From positions 19,967-83,966 of the forward strand of contig CALWSU010000007.1 of assembly GCA_944384295.1 (NCBI GenBank): a DNA stretch of 64,000 bases, in the 5' to 3' direction. Position numbers and translations under genes: made by a program. Every line of letters begins with the position of its first letter. The first letter of the stretch is position 1. The DNA is from an uncultured Lachnospiraceae bacterium. Its GTDB lineage: Bacteria; Bacillota; Clostridia; Lachnospirales; Anaerotignaceae. The notes under the pieces are model-generated. The model searched no databases. It had not been told where the DNA came from and was given only the letters and a program-made list of their open reading frames with translations. Shown here piece after piece: positions 25,636 through 35,839 of the stretch.

Positions 25636-25674
25636 ACAATAAAAATTTGTAAAACAAGAAAGGAATGTTTTTCC

Positions 25675-27021
25675 ATGCAAGAAAAAAGCTTAGTAGAAGG
25701 TAGTATTTTAAAATCTTTGATTTCTTTTGCATTTCCTGTATTACTTGCACTGTTTTTACAAGCAATGTATGGGGCAGCAGATTTGATTATTGTTGGCAAA
25801 TTTGCAGGTACTTATGAACAATCCGGTGTTGCATCGGGCAGCCAGTTATTTAATATGATTACTATGGTAATTACAGGCTTGACTATGGGTGTCACTGTTT
25901 TTGTGGGAAATGCCATCGGTGCACAGAAAAAAGAGAAAGCAGGGCAAGGAATTGGTACAGGTATTATGATATTTACGCTTGTCGCAATTTGCATTAGTTT
26001 ATTGGTAATACCATGTAGTGATTTTTTAGCAAACAGTATGCATGCACCAATTGAGGCTTTTGCACAAACAAGCGCATATATTCGTATTTGTGGTATTGGT
26101 ACAATATTTATTGTGGCATATAATGTAATTGGAGCTATTTTTCGTGGCATTGGAGATTCCAAAACACCTTTGTTCACGGTTGCTATTGCTTGCGTTATCA
26201 ATATCATTGCTGATATTGTATTGGTTGCTGGATTTGGATTAGGAGCGGCAGGTGCTGCAATTGCAACTGTTTGTGCACAAGCGGCAAGCGTAATCGTTTC
26301 TCTTTACTTTATTTGCAAAAAAGATTTGCCTTTTACATTTTCCAAACACGATATTCGATTGCATAAACAACATACAAAACAAATTCTCAAAATTGGGATT
26401 CCAATCGCGTTACAGGAATTGTTGGTCCAATTTTCTTTCTTATTCATACAAGTAATTGTCAATCAAATGGGTGTCACAGAATCAGCAGCGGTGGGCGTTT
26501 CCGAAAAAGTTTGTGTGTTTTTGATGTTGGTCGCATCTGCATATATGCAGTCTATTTCAGCTTTTGTAGCACAAAATAATGGCGCAGGTTTGTATCATCG
26601 TTCTCAAAAAGCATTGGTTTATGGTATACAAACGGCATTATTGGCAGGTATGATTATGGGTACATTTGCTTTCTTTGGTGGCTCTTTGCTTTCTAGTATA
26701 TTTTCCAACGAGCCAACAGTCATGATTGCCGCCCATGAATATTTGAAAGCATATGCCATAGATTGTATTTTTACTGCGATTTTATTTTGCTTTATTGGAT
26801 ATTTCAATGGTTGTGGACAAACGCTGTTTGTGATGCTGCAAGGCATTATTGGTGCATTTTGTATTCGTATTCCTGTTGTATATATGATGAGTCAAATAGA
26901 TGGAGCGACTTTATTTCATATTGGACTTGGTACCCCTGCTTCCTCTATGGTACAAATTTTACTTTGTTGTTGTGCTTATTTTCGGTATCAAAAAAATCAT
27001 TCACATACTAAAAATATGTAA
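25675..27021 (+). CDS. MATE-family multidrug efflux transporter
   Basis: Membrane exporter of about 448 residues with 12 predicted helices, using a sodium or proton gradient to expel cationic compounds. The opening LVEGSILKSLISFAFPVLLALFLQAMYGAADLIIVGKFAG is the typical MATE start, and the second half repeats the fold (IGIPIALQELLVQFSF). The start at 25675 has AAAGGAA; an in-frame ATG at 25597 lies inside the terminator hairpin and would add 26 residues, probably not used. Expression appears to depend on read-through of the uORF-linked terminator. Substrate unknown. Confidence 0.92.
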   Translation: MQEKSLVEGSILKSLISFAFPVLLALFLQAMYGAADLIIVGKFAGTYEQSGVASGSQLFNMITMVITGLTMGVTVFVGNAIGAQKKEKAGQGIGTGIMIFTLVAICISLLVIPCSDFLANSMHAPIEAFAQTSAYIRICGIGTIFIVAYNVIGAIFRGIGDSKTPLFTVAIACVINIIADIVLVAGFGLGAAGAAIATVCAQAASVIVSLYFICKKDLPFTFSKHDIRLHKQHTKQILKIGIPIALQELLVQFSFLFIQVIVNQMGVTESAAVGVSEKVCVFLMLVASAYMQSISAFVAQNNGAGLYHRSQKALVYGIQTALLAGMIMGTFAFFGGSLLSSIFSNEPTVMIAAHEYLKAYAIDCIFTAILFCFIGYFNGCGQTLFVMLQGIIGAFCIRIPVVYMMSQIDGATLFHIGLGTPASSMVQILLCCCAYFRYQKNHSHTKNM

Positions 27022-27024
27022 TGT

Positions 27025-27062
27025 ACTGCCCTCCCAATCAAAATATGTGGAGGGCAGTTGTT
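27025..27062 (+). terminator. Terminator after the MATE gene
   Basis: Ten-pair GC-rich stem (27025-27034 with 27049-27058) followed by a short, imperfect T-run. Confidence 0.85.
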
Positions 27063-27127
27063 TATAATATTTGTTTATTATTTTGTATGATATACTATCG
27101 CACCATTCATTGATAAAATAGCATACA

Positions 27128-27478
27128 TTATTTTGCGAGATTTAATTCAAATCGCTCAAAAAATCCAATCCACTCTCCTTGGTTATTGCGCACACCTTGC
27201 ATATAGATTCTTTGATTGCGCGTATTGACACCAATAAAAACCTCTTTTCCATTTTGCTGGATTCCTTCATATGCAGATTTTATCCGTTTGACTGCATGTT
27301 CTGTTTGATGGCAATCAAAAATACTTTTACCAATTAAATCGTGATACCCTCTTTCTGTATAGTAGTGATATTTTGCGTATTGATTCATGTATCGTATGAT
27401 ATAATCATTATCCACAAATACAATGGGATATGGATATGCATTTAAAATACCAGATAAAATATCTAATTCTTGTAACAT
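27128..27478 (-). CDS. Stand-alone PAS-domain protein
   Basis: A 116-residue protein that is essentially one PAS domain: ILNAYPYPIVFVDNDYIIRYMNQYA (core strands and helix), the LIGKSIFDCH block, and FIGVNTRNQRIYMQGVRNNQGEWIGFFERFE. No output domain or membrane segment. Such isolated PAS proteins in anaerobes are sometimes heme- or redox-sensing, but no ligand can be assigned here. GGAGG is well placed before the start. It lies alone between convergent MATE and pfl units. Confidence 0.8.
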   Translation of the reverse strand: MLQELDILSGILNAYPYPIVFVDNDYIIRYMNQYAKYHYYTERGYHDLIGKSIFDCHQTEHAVKRIKSAYEGIQQNGKEVFIGVNTRNQRIYMQGVRNNQGEWIGFFERFELNLAK

Positions 27479-27611
27479 AATATGACCTCCTCATTTGTAT
27501 TTATTTGCTATCTATTATTATATTTACATATCAGTATAACAAATCTTTGTTTTTCGAGCAATTTCAATTTTGGGAGTCTATGTGATTTTGATGAATGTGA
27601 GAAATTTGAAT

Positions 27612-27664
27612 AAAAAAAATAAGGTCCAATCAAAAGTATAATTTTTACTTTTCTATTGGACCTT
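27612..27664 (-). terminator. Terminator after pflB
   Basis: Long stem 27621-27638 with 27646-27664 (one bulge), followed on the minus strand by a T-rich run at 27612-27620; about 60 bases past the pflB stop. Confidence 0.92.
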
Positions 27665-27722
27665 ATTGTATATTGTTTTTAGAAAAAGCGAGTTGTATAT
27701 AATTCTACCACATAACAACTTT

Positions 27723-29954
27723 TTATATTGCTTGGTGGAAGGTACGCATAATCACTTCTTGCTGTTGTTCTTTCGACAAACGATTGAAATTCACAGCATA
27801 ACCAGATACACGAATCGTCAAAGTCGGATAATTTTCAGGATGTTCCATTGCATCTATTAAAATATCACGGTTCATCACGTTCACATTCAAATGATGCGCA
27901 CCTTGTATAAAATATCCATTTAAGATTTGTACCAGATTTGCAACCCTTTGCGCTTGGTCTTTTCCTAATGCATCTGGTACAATGGAAAATGTATTTGATA
28001 CACCATCTTGGCAAATATTGCGATATGGAATTTTTGCAACTGAGTTCAAAGATGCCAATGCACCATTGATATCTCGTCCATGCATAGGATTTGCACCAGG
28101 TGCCAGAGGTTCTCCATGTTTTCTACCATCTGGTGTAGTCCCAGTTTTTTTGCCATACATAACATTGCTGGTAATTGTCAAAGCAGACAATGTGTGTTTT
28201 GCATTACGATAAATGGGATGTTTTTTCAAAGCATCTGAAAAATAGGTTGCCACTTCCACCGCCAAATCATCTACACGGTCATCGTCATTTCCATATTTCG
28301 GGAAATCTCCTTCGACTTTGAAATCAACCGCCACACCATTTTCGTCACGGATTGGGGTTACTTTTGCGTATTTGATTGCAGATAAAGAATCTGCAACAAC
28401 AGAAATTCCTGCCATACCAAACGCAGTCAAACGTTCCACGTTTGCATCGTGTAATGCCATTTGACTGGCTTCATACGCGTATTTGTCATGCATATAATGA
28501 ATGATATTGATGGTATCTACATATAATTCTGCAACGTAATCCAAAACTTGTTTATAACGTGCTACAACTTCTTCATAATCCAAAGTATCTCCCTGCAAAG
28601 GTGCAATATTGGGTACCACAGATACTTTTTGCAATTCATCTACTCCACCATTGATGGCTAACAATAAAGATTTTGCCAAATTGGCTCTTGCACCAAAGAA
28701 CTGCATCTGTTTTCCAACACGCATTGCAGACACACAGCAAGAAATTGCATAATCATCTCCATAAATAGGACGCATCACATCATCATTTTCATATTGAATG
28801 GAATCTGTTTCAATACTCATTTTCGCACAATATTCTTGGAAAGCCTTCGGCAAATCGCGGCTCCATAAAACAGTCATATTTGGTTCTGGTGCAGTACCTA
28901 AATTGGTCAATGTATGCAAATAACGGAAAGAATTTTTTGTAACCAAGGGTTTTCCGTTAATTCCTACTCCGCCAATTGCCTCTGTAATCCATGTTGGATC
29001 ACCACCAAATAATTCATTGTATTCTGGAGTTCTTAGATGACGTACCAAACGCAATTTAATAATAAATTGGTCGATTAACTCTTGTGCTTCTTTCTCGGTT
29101 AAAATACCATTTTTCAAATCTCTTTCGATATAAATATCTAAAAATGTGGAAGTTCTGCCTAATGAAATCGCTGCACCATTATTTTCTTTCACACCTGCTA
29201 AATATGCAAGATATAAAAATTGCACTGCCTCTTTTGCATTGGTTGCGGGTTGGCTAATGTCCACATCATAGCGCAATGCCATTGCTTTCATTTCTTCTAA
29301 AGCACGAATCTGCATACGCAATTCTTCGCGTAAACGGATTCTTTCATCTGTCATCGGTCCATCTAATACATCCAATTCTCTTTCTTTATCCTGTATCAAG
29401 AAATCTACACCATACAAAGGTACACGTCTATAATCTCCTATGACACGACCACGACCATATGCATCTGGCAAACCAGTCAAAAGTCCTACATGTCTTGCTA
29501 TTTTCGTTCTTTTTGGATATGCATCAAAAACGCCCTCATTATGTGTTTTGCGATATGCGTGGAAATCCTTTTCAATTTGTGGATTCAATTGATAACCATA
29601 TTGATCCAAAGCACTTTTTGCCATTTTCAAACCGCCATATAAATTGACAATTCGTTTCAAGGGCGCATCGGTCTGTAAACCAACAATGACTTCGTTCTCA
29701 CGATCAATATAACCGGGTTCAAATTGGTTGATACCAGAAATGATATTTGTTTCCACATCTAGGATACCCTTTTTCATTTCTTCTACAATCAAGGAATGAC
29801 ATTTATCCCAAACTTTTTTGGTGCGTTCTGTCACACCTTCTAAAAAGCTTTCATTCCCTTCATAACATGTATAATTTTTTTGAATAAAACTTCTTACATC
29901 AATTTCCTGTGTCCATTTGCCTTCCTGAAATCCTTGCCATGCCATCTGCTGCAT
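27723..29954 (-). CDS. pflB: Formate C-acetyltransferase (pyruvate formate-lyase)
   Basis: Glycyl-radical enzyme converting pyruvate and CoA to acetyl-CoA and formate in anaerobic fermentation. The 743-residue protein has the active-site pair Cys406-Cys407 in [45 protein letters not shown], and the glycyl-radical site in [10 protein letters not shown] (Gly about 718) near the C-terminus. It is co-transcribed with its activase pflA, 21 bases upstream, behind a ZTP riboswitch. The start has AAAGGA at workable distance. Confidence 0.98.
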   Translation of the reverse strand: MQQMAWQGFQEGKWTQEIDVRSFIQKNYTCYEGNESFLEGVTERTKKVWDKCHSLIVEEMKKGILDVETNIISGINQFEPGYIDRENEVIVGLQTDAPLKRIVNLYGGLKMAKSALDQYGYQLNPQIEKDFHAYRKTHNEGVFDAYPKRTKIARHVGLLTGLPDAYGRGRVIGDYRRVPLYGVDFLIQDKERELDVLDGPMTDERIRLREELRMQIRALEEMKAMALRYDVDISQPATNAKEAVQFLYLAYLAGVKENNGAAISLGRTSTFLDIYIERDLKNGILTEKEAQELIDQFIIKLRLVRHLRTPEYNELFGGDPTWITEAIGGVGINGKPLVTKNSFRYLHTLTNLGTAPEPNMTVLWSRDLPKAFQEYCAKMSIETDSIQYENDDVMRPIYGDDYAISCCVSAMRVGKQMQFFGARANLAKSLLLAINGGVDELQKVSVVPNIAPLQGDTLDYEEVVARYKQVLDYVAELYVDTINIIHYMHDKYAYEASQMALHDANVERLTAFGMAGISVVADSLSAIKYAKVTPIRDENGVAVDFKVEGDFPKYGNDDDRVDDLAVEVATYFSDALKKHPIYRNAKHTLSALTITSNVMYGKKTGTTPDGRKHGEPLAPGANPMHGRDINGALASLNSVAKIPYRNICQDGVSNTFSIVPDALGKDQAQRVANLVQILNGYFIQGAHHLNVNVMNRDILIDAMEHPENYPTLTIRVSGYAVNFNRLSKEQQQEVIMRTFHQAI

Positions 29955-29975
29955 TTGTATACATCCTTTCTACAT

Positions 29976-30692
29976 TTATGCGAAATTCATATTGTCGATT
30001 ACCAATTGTAATTGTGCAACGGTTTCTTTTGCCATAGATGGAATCTGTTCCAATGTATAAGGAATACCCATCACATGATATTTTTCCACACCTAAAGTAT
30101 GATATGGAAGCAATTCTATTTTTTGTACATTTTTGATTGGTTTGATATATGCGCCCAGCTTCTGTATATGCGCCATACTATCTGTGAGATATGGAACTAC
30201 AACATGCCGAATCCATAAAGGAATCTCTTTTTTCTGTACTTCTCTTAAAAAAGTTTCCGGTATAGAGATTTCTCCACCAGTCAAATGATGATATTCTGTT
30301 GTATCATAATGCTTGATGTCTAAAATCACAAAATCGGTATATTGTAACAGAGTATCATACATACCATTGCCATAACCTGCTGTATCCAAACAAGTAGAAA
30401 TGCCTTCTTGTTTGCAGGCTCGAAATAATTCCGTCAAGAAATCAATTTGCAATAATGGTTCTCCACCAGAACAGGTAACACCACCTTGTGTACCATAATA
30501 TGGTTTATACCGCCTTAGCATTTGCATGACTTCATCTACACACATTTCTTTTCCGCCTTCTACATTCCAAGTATCTGGATTGTGGCAATATCTGCATCTT
30601 AATTTGCAGCCTTGGAAAAAAAGTACTGTGCGGATTCCAGGACCATCTACAAGACCCATTGACTCAACGGAATGGATTTTCCCTTTTTGCAT
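29976..30692 (-). CDS. pflA: Pyruvate formate-lyase activating enzyme
   Basis: Radical SAM enzyme that installs the glycyl radical in PflB. In 238 residues it has SVESMGLVDGPGIRTVLFFQGC followed by the cluster motif CKLRCRYC, then HNPDTW, TCSGGEPLLQ and DIKHYD, all typical. It is the first gene of the pair and follows the riboswitch by about 35 bases. In many genomes pflA follows pflB; here the order is reversed. Confidence 0.97.
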   Translation of the reverse strand: MQKGKIHSVESMGLVDGPGIRTVLFFQGCKLRCRYCHNPDTWNVEGGKEMCVDEVMQMLRRYKPYYGTQGGVTCSGGEPLLQIDFLTELFRACKQEGISTCLDTAGYGNGMYDTLLQYTDFVILDIKHYDTTEYHHLTGGEISIPETFLREVQKKEIPLWIRHVVVPYLTDSMAHIQKLGAYIKPIKNVQKIELLPYHTLGVEKYHVMGIPYTLEQIPSMAKETVAQLQLVIDNMNFA

Positions 30693-30726
30693 ATAATCAC
30701 CTCTTTCTATCCAATTTTTTGAAATA

Positions 30727-30865
30727 GAAAAAGCCGCACGTCCAGGCTTTTTCTTGCCCAGACGGTCGGCTTAGTTTACGATTATACTTCATGTGGTTCA
30801 ATCCACGGTTCCGTCAGTCATATAATCTATGGGTCGATTCTATCATGTGCGATACATTTTGTCAA
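30727..30865 (-). ncRNA. ZTP (pfl-motif) riboswitch with promoter and terminator
   Basis: Minus-strand TTGACA (30865-30860) and TAGAAT (30842-30837) are 17 bases apart. The RNA that follows has TGACTGACGGAACC, a GTGG...CCAC hairpin, then CCGACCGTCTGGGCA, the conserved 3' half of the pfl motif; GACGG can pair with CCGTC. An intrinsic terminator (30727-30735 with 30745-30753) follows and ends 34 bases before pflA. ZTP accumulates when 10-formyl-tetrahydrofolate is low, so this links formate production to folate one-carbon status. Ligand assignment rests on motif recognition. Confidence 0.9.
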
Positions 30866-30951
30866 TCCCATTTTTTTGAAAAACAGCACAAAATGTTGTG
30901 CATATTTTATTTTCTTGTACTAAACATTGTATTGCTGTAAAACACCATCAA

Positions 30952-32421
30952 TTATGCAAACGGATTTTCTGTAGGATATGGCAAAGATTTTGGTTGATTA
31001 TACGCAATATCTGTTACACCCAAATATTTGAATACTTCAAATAATGCTTTTCCATGATGTCCAAATGTCACTGCGCCATGATGTGGATATTGTTTTTCAA
31101 TCAATACATGACGATAGAAACGATTCATTTCTGGAATTGCAAATACCCCAATAGAGCCGAAAGAACCTGTTGGTACATCTAATACTTCACCTTGTGCAAC
31201 ATAAGCACGCAATTGTGTAGAAGCGGTTGTTTGCAGACGGAAGAATGTAATATCCCCTGCTTTGATATCCCCTTCCATAGTACCTCTGGTAATATCTGGT
31301 TCTCCATCTGGTTCCAAAGAACGTTTCATAATCAATTGATAACCCATATGTGGATTGCACAGCAAACTAGAACATGTATTACCGCAGTGGAAGCCCATAA
31401 ATGTTTCATTCAAACGATAAGGGCTTTTTCCTTTGATTTTTTCATCATACAATTGAGCTGGTACAGAGTTATTAATATCCAATAATGTAACAGGCGCATT
31501 GGATACACACAAGCCAATATATTCACTCAAAGCACCATAAATATCAACTTCACAGGAAATTGGAATCCCTCTGCCGGTGAAACGAGAATTTACATAACAA
31601 GGCACAAAACCAAATTCTGTCTGGAATGCAGGCCAACATTTATTTGCAAATGCGGCATATTTGGAGCAACCAAGATTATCTTTCATCCAGTCTTCTAATG
31701 TCAATTCATATTGTGCCAATCTAGGTAAAACGCCAGCATATGGATTTTCTGCACCCAATTCCGCACCCATTTCTTCCACTTTGGCAGGAATACGAGGGTC
31801 ATATTTATGTTGATTGAATGCTACCAATAAATCAAGTTCTGAATGTTCTTCTACTGCAACACCCAAATCATACAATGCTTTGATAGGTGCATTACATGCC
31901 AAGAAATCGTTTGGACGGGGACCAAATGCAAAAATTTTCAATCCTTTCAAACCAACTAATGCCGTTGCGATAGGCACAAATTCTTTGATTTGCTGTGCAA
32001 CTTCTTCTGCGGTTCCACAAGGATATTCTGGAATATAAACACGTTTTCCTCTTAAACCTAAATTATACGATGCATTCAACATACCGCAATATGCATCGCC
32101 ACGACCATTCATCAAGTCGCCGTCGCCTTCTGCTGCGCTAGTATACATAATAGGACCATCAAACATATCTGCAATCATTGTTTCAGGTGTTTCTGGACCA
32201 AAGTTCCCTAAAAATACACATAATGCATTTACACCAGCAGCTTTTACATCTTCTACCGCTTTTTGTGCGTCTAATTCTGTTTCTACACAAATTGGACATT
32301 CATATAAATCAGCACCATATGCCTTTACAACATTACCACGACGCATTTCTGATAAAGAAATGGGGAAACAGTTACGACTTACAGAAATAATACCCATTTT
32401 AATTACAGGAATATTTTGCAT
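30952..32421 (-). CDS. L-fucose/L-arabinose isomerase family protein
   Basis: About 489 residues of the ketol-isomerase family that contains FucI and AraA. Visible blocks include VNALCVFLGNFGPETPETM near residue 80, FAFGPRPNDFLACNAPIKAL, CEVDIYGALSEYIG, and a C-terminal HHGAVTFGHHGKALFEV, consistent with the metal-binding sites of the family. GAGAGGT before 32421 sets the start; the frame opens at 32478. It closes an operon of a pentose-type ABC transporter, xylulokinase and DUF4867, so it probably supplies a ketopentose to XylB. Whether it acts on L-arabinose, D-arabinose, L-fucose or another aldose cannot be read from sequence. Confidence 0.8.
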   Translation of the reverse strand: MQNIPVIKMGIISVSRNCFPISLSEMRRGNVVKAYGADLYECPICVETELDAQKAVEDVKAAGVNALCVFLGNFGPETPETMIADMFDGPIMYTSAAEGDGDLMNGRGDAYCGMLNASYNLGLRGKRVYIPEYPCGTAEEVAQQIKEFVPIATALVGLKGLKIFAFGPRPNDFLACNAPIKALYDLGVAVEEHSELDLLVAFNQHKYDPRIPAKVEEMGAELGAENPYAGVLPRLAQYELTLEDWMKDNLGCSKYAAFANKCWPAFQTEFGFVPCYVNSRFTGRGIPISCEVDIYGALSEYIGLCVSNAPVTLLDINNSVPAQLYDEKIKGKSPYRLNETFMGFHCGNTCSSLLCNPHMGYQLIMKRSLEPDGEPDITRGTMEGDIKAGDITFFRLQTTASTQLRAYVAQGEVLDVPTGSFGSIGVFAIPEMNRFYRHVLIEKQYPHHGAVTFGHHGKALFEVFKYLGVTDIAYNQPKSLPYPTENPFA

Positions 32422-32443
32422 ATCATTTACCTCTCTTTCACAT

Positions 32444-33082
32444 TCAAATATCTTTTGCAATATCAATATTTTCGCCATCTAATCCAACAAATGCACCAGC
32501 TTGTGCCTCTGTTGCTTCGGTATGTGCAATCAACCATTTATTTTTTGCCCAAAGCAAATGGTCCTCTGCATACAAAGGATTATTGTCTGGTTTCTCCGTA
32601 TTTGTACCTTTTGGCAACACAACAGCCACACGGAACCCAGCACCACTTTTTGCATCGCATGGTGCATAATGCAAGGTAGTTGCATACACTTCGACCGCTG
32701 TACCAGCTGGAACATGAAAGGCACGAATGGTTTCGGTATTCAGATGGTATTGTTTGTCTAAATCCGTTTGTTTTCCCAATAATAAAATCATATCTTCACA
32801 TGGAATGTTGATTTCACTATCACGATGATATTCCAAACAATTTAATTTTGTATTTGTACCATTACAAAACCCAATCTGAATCGGCATACCACCATATACA
32901 TGATTTTCTAATTCTGCTTTTGCTGGTGTTTGTTCTAAAGTCTTTTCACTTGGTACATAAATCACGCCGTCATCTGGTTTTTCCGTATGAGATAATGCAT
33001 CAAGCAATTCCGTGATATGCAAACCATCAATCACTTTACCATACTGCTGGAAAGACGCGTCCAATACAGATTCTATTTTCAT
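32444..33082 (-). CDS. DUF4867 cupin-like protein
   Basis: A 212-residue protein of a family without firm function. It shows GGMPIQIGFCNG, LEYHRDSEINIP, ILLLGKQTD, AFHVPAGTAVEVYATTLHYAPC and NKWLIAH. The spaced His/Glu residues (EYHRDSE and TLHYAP) in beta-rich blocks suggest a cupin metal site, as in sugar isomerases and epimerases. It lies between xylB (16 bases) and the isomerase (22 bases), so it is translated with them; a role in sugar isomerisation or epimerisation is a reasonable guess, not shown. Confidence 0.75.
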   Translation of the reverse strand: MKIESVLDASFQQYGKVIDGLHITELLDALSHTEKPDDGVIYVPSEKTLEQTPAKAELENHVYGGMPIQIGFCNGTNTKLNCLEYHRDSEINIPCEDMILLLGKQTDLDKQYHLNTETIRAFHVPAGTAVEVYATTLHYAPCDAKSGAGFRVAVVLPKGTNTEKPDNNPLYAEDHLLWAKNKWLIAHTEATEAQAGAFVGLDGENIDIAKDI

Positions 33083-33097
33083 ATATTCACCTTCTCT

Positions 33098-34624
33098 TTA
33101 AAATTGCGCTAACTTATGATAACTGTCTTTTAAGGCAGGATATAAGCCGCGATAAATTTCGTAAAATTTATGATATTCTGCAACATGAGAATCAATTGGA
33201 TTTTGTGGTGCATTGACACCAATTATTTGTCTGCAGGCTTCTGGCACAGATGGATATATACCGGCACCAACACCAGCCAATATAGCAACGCCTAGAGCAG
33301 GACCTTCTTTGCTAATGGTAGTTGCCACTGGACAGCCCAAAATATCTGCCATCATTTGACGCCAAAAAGCGGAAGACCCGCCACCACCACAGGCTAAAAT
33401 GACATCTGATTTTACGCCCATTCCTTTCAAAATTTCTGCGCAGTCACGCAAGCTGAATGTAACACCTTCCATCACTGCACGCACTAAGTCATATCTTGTA
33501 TGCATACCAGACAGACCTACAAAAGCACCACGACAATCTGGGTCTAAATGTGGCGTTCTTTCACCCATCAAGTAAGGCAGATAAATCAAACGGTTGGAAC
33601 CAATTGGCGTTTTTGCTGCTTCTGCTGTCATCAAATCGTAAGGGTCTACACCTTGTTTCTCTGCTTCTGCTTTGTCTGCGTCACAGAAATTATCACGATA
33701 CCATTTTAAGGATTGACCTGCTGCCAATGTAACGCCCATCACATGCCATGCACCAGGAACCGCGCAACAGAATGTATGTACTCTCCCTTCTGGGTCAATG
33801 GAGAGATGGTCAGTATGTGCAAATACAACACCAGAAGTTCCGATGGTTGCAAAGGCTTTGCCATCTTCTACAACACCAGTTCCAACAGCGGCAGCTGCAT
33901 TATCTCCAGCACCACCAACGACAATGGTACCTTCTTTTAAGCCAGTCAAAGTAGCTGCTTCGGCAGTAATGGTTCCAGTTACTTCCGGGCTTTCATATAC
34001 GGTTGCTAACAATTCTGGGGCAATTTCTAATTTTTCTAAAACCTCTGTAGACCAGCAACGTTTTGGAACATCTAAAAGTCCCATGCCTGATGCGTCTGAA
34101 ACTTCGGTTGCAAATACATTACATAATTTATAACGTATGTAATCTTTCGCAAGCAAAATATGACGTGTTTTTGCATATATTTCTGGTTCATGTTTGCGTA
34201 CCCATAATATTTTGCTTGCTGTAAATCCAGTTAAAGCAGGATTTGCTGTAATTTCAATATATCTTTGTTTTCCACCCATGCGTGTATGGATTTCTTCACA
34301 TTCTTCTGCTGTTCTTTGGTCACACCATAATATCGAAGGACGCAATACCTCTCCTTGTTCATCCAATAACACCAATGAGTGCATTTGTCCAGACAAACCA
34401 ATTCCCTTGATTTGTGCAGCATCAATTTTGCTATTTTGCAATACTGCGCGGATTCCGTCACAGACGGCATGCCACCAATCTGTTGGGTCTTGTTCTGCCC
34501 ACCCATTTTTGGGCTGTGACATAGGATATTCTCCTGTATAAGAGGCAATTGCACGTCCGTCTGTATCAAATAATACAGTTTTTGTGCCAGAAGTCCCAAT
34601 ATCTATCCCAAGCAAATAATTCAT
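33098..34624 (-). CDS. xylB: Xylulokinase
   Basis: Phosphorylates D-xylulose to xylulose 5-phosphate for the pentose phosphate pathway. The 508-residue FGGY kinase starts LLGIDIGTSGTKTVLFD, has GLSGQMHSLVLLD, SILWCDQRT, DASGMGLLDV, GGAGDNAAAAVGTG and CGGGGSSAFWRQMMADILG. Length and motifs match XylB rather than glycerol or gluconate kinase. GGGAGG precedes the start. It follows the permease gene by 25 bases in the sugar operon. Confidence 0.94.
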   Translation of the reverse strand: MNYLLGIDIGTSGTKTVLFDTDGRAIASYTGEYPMSQPKNGWAEQDPTDWWHAVCDGIRAVLQNSKIDAAQIKGIGLSGQMHSLVLLDEQGEVLRPSILWCDQRTAEECEEIHTRMGGKQRYIEITANPALTGFTASKILWVRKHEPEIYAKTRHILLAKDYIRYKLCNVFATEVSDASGMGLLDVPKRCWSTEVLEKLEIAPELLATVYESPEVTGTITAEAATLTGLKEGTIVVGGAGDNAAAAVGTGVVEDGKAFATIGTSGVVFAHTDHLSIDPEGRVHTFCCAVPGAWHVMGVTLAAGQSLKWYRDNFCDADKAEAEKQGVDPYDLMTAEAAKTPIGSNRLIYLPYLMGERTPHLDPDCRGAFVGLSGMHTRYDLVRAVMEGVTFSLRDCAEILKGMGVKSDVILACGGGGSSAFWRQMMADILGCPVATTISKEGPALGVAILAGVGAGIYPSVPEACRQIIGVNAPQNPIDSHVAEYHKFYEIYRGLYPALKDSYHKLAQF

Positions 34625-34649
34625 CTTTTATCGCCTCCCTATGATTTTA

Positions 34650-35816
34650 TCAGGATTTTGCACGTTTTTTACTCATAACATCAAATACAACCGCAAATAG
34701 TAATACCAAACCTTTGATCATTTTTTGCCAGTTGGCATCAATCCCCATAATAGACATACCATTATTCAAAATACCCATAAAGATTGCACCAATGACAGCA
34801 CCGCCGACGGTACCAGTACCGCCGTATGCAGATGCACCACCAATGAAGCAAGCACCAATCGCATCCATTTCATAGTTGGTACCAGCAGAAGGTGCAGCAG
34901 AATTGAAACGCGCTACGCAGACCAAAGCTGCAACCGCAGACAAAAATGCCATATTTACATATGCACCAAACATGATATGACGTGTATCAATACCAGAAAG
35001 CCGAGTTGCTTTTGCATTGCCGCCCAATGCGTACAGGTGACGACCAGGGACAGTGCGTGTTGTTAAATAATCATATACCAATACAACGACTGCCAATAAT
35101 ACCAAAACAATAGGAATCCCTTTGTTTTTCCCTAACAAATAACAAACAACCATAATTACTGCACTGATAATTGCTAATTTAGTAATCAACATTGTAGTAT
35201 TGCCTGTTTCGTAGCCTTTTCTGCGTTTTTTGGCTTGTGAATACAAAGAGATGGCAAACATTGCGGTGCAACATACCGCACCAATCACCAAAGATACCAC
35301 CAATACATTGGCAGATTCTCCACTAGGTATGTAAGATGTAAAATATTTCAAATAGTTGTCAGGATATGGTGAAATGGTTGTACCATTGAGCAATACAGTT
35401 GCCAAACCACGCCATACCAACATACCGGATAATGTTACAAGGAAAGGTGGAATATTCATATACGCAATCCAAAAACCTTGCCAAATACCAATCAATAAAC
35501 CAACAACCAAGCAAGCCAACATCGCTACATAAATATTGACATGCATATTGACAATCAAAATACCTGAAACTGCACCCACCAGTGCAACAATAGAACCAAC
35601 AGACAGGTCAATGTTACCACCAGTTAAAATACATAACAACATACCAGTTGCCAAAATTACAACGTAACTGTTTTGCATAATCAAGTTCGATACGTTCGTT
35701 GGTGCAAACATCGAACCTTTACCACTTGCGGTGATCATGATTTGAAACAGTATTGTAACAACAATCAATACAAAAAGCATTGTATTTTTTTTCAATGCTG
35801 CTTTGACTTTATCCAT
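34650..35816 (-). CDS. xylH: Sugar ABC transporter permease (XylH type)
   Basis: Membrane subunit of a CUT2-type monosaccharide importer, 388 residues, about ten hydrophobic segments. ILATGMLLCILTGGNIDLSVGSIVAL is the conserved RbsC/XylH block and LYALGGNAKATRLSGIDT the cytoplasmic loop that contacts the ATPase. The extra middle region and length favour XylH over RbsC. It works with the adjoining ATPase and binding protein; the associated xylulokinase suggests a pentose substrate. Confidence 0.88.
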   Translation of the reverse strand: MDKVKAALKKNTMLFVLIVVTILFQIMITASGKGSMFAPTNVSNLIMQNSYVVILATGMLLCILTGGNIDLSVGSIVALVGAVSGILIVNMHVNIYVAMLACLVVGLLIGIWQGFWIAYMNIPPFLVTLSGMLVWRGLATVLLNGTTISPYPDNYLKYFTSYIPSGESANVLVVSLVIGAVCCTAMFAISLYSQAKKRRKGYETGNTTMLITKLAIISAVIMVVCYLLGKNKGIPIVLVLLAVVVLVYDYLTTRTVPGRHLYALGGNAKATRLSGIDTRHIMFGAYVNMAFLSAVAALVCVARFNSAAPSAGTNYEMDAIGACFIGGASAYGGTGTVGGAVIGAIFMGILNNGMSIMGIDANWQKMIKGLVLLFAVVFDVMSKKRAKS

Positions 35817-35839
35817 AACAAACCGCTCCCTCTCGTTCT

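Noticed and set aside
25597..25674. N-terminal extension of the MATE protein from the ATG overlapping the leader-ORF stop
   Set aside because: The 26 extra residues are encoded by the terminator hairpin and do not resemble a MATE N-terminus; the ATG at 25675 has its own ribosome site. Coupled translation cannot be fully excluded.
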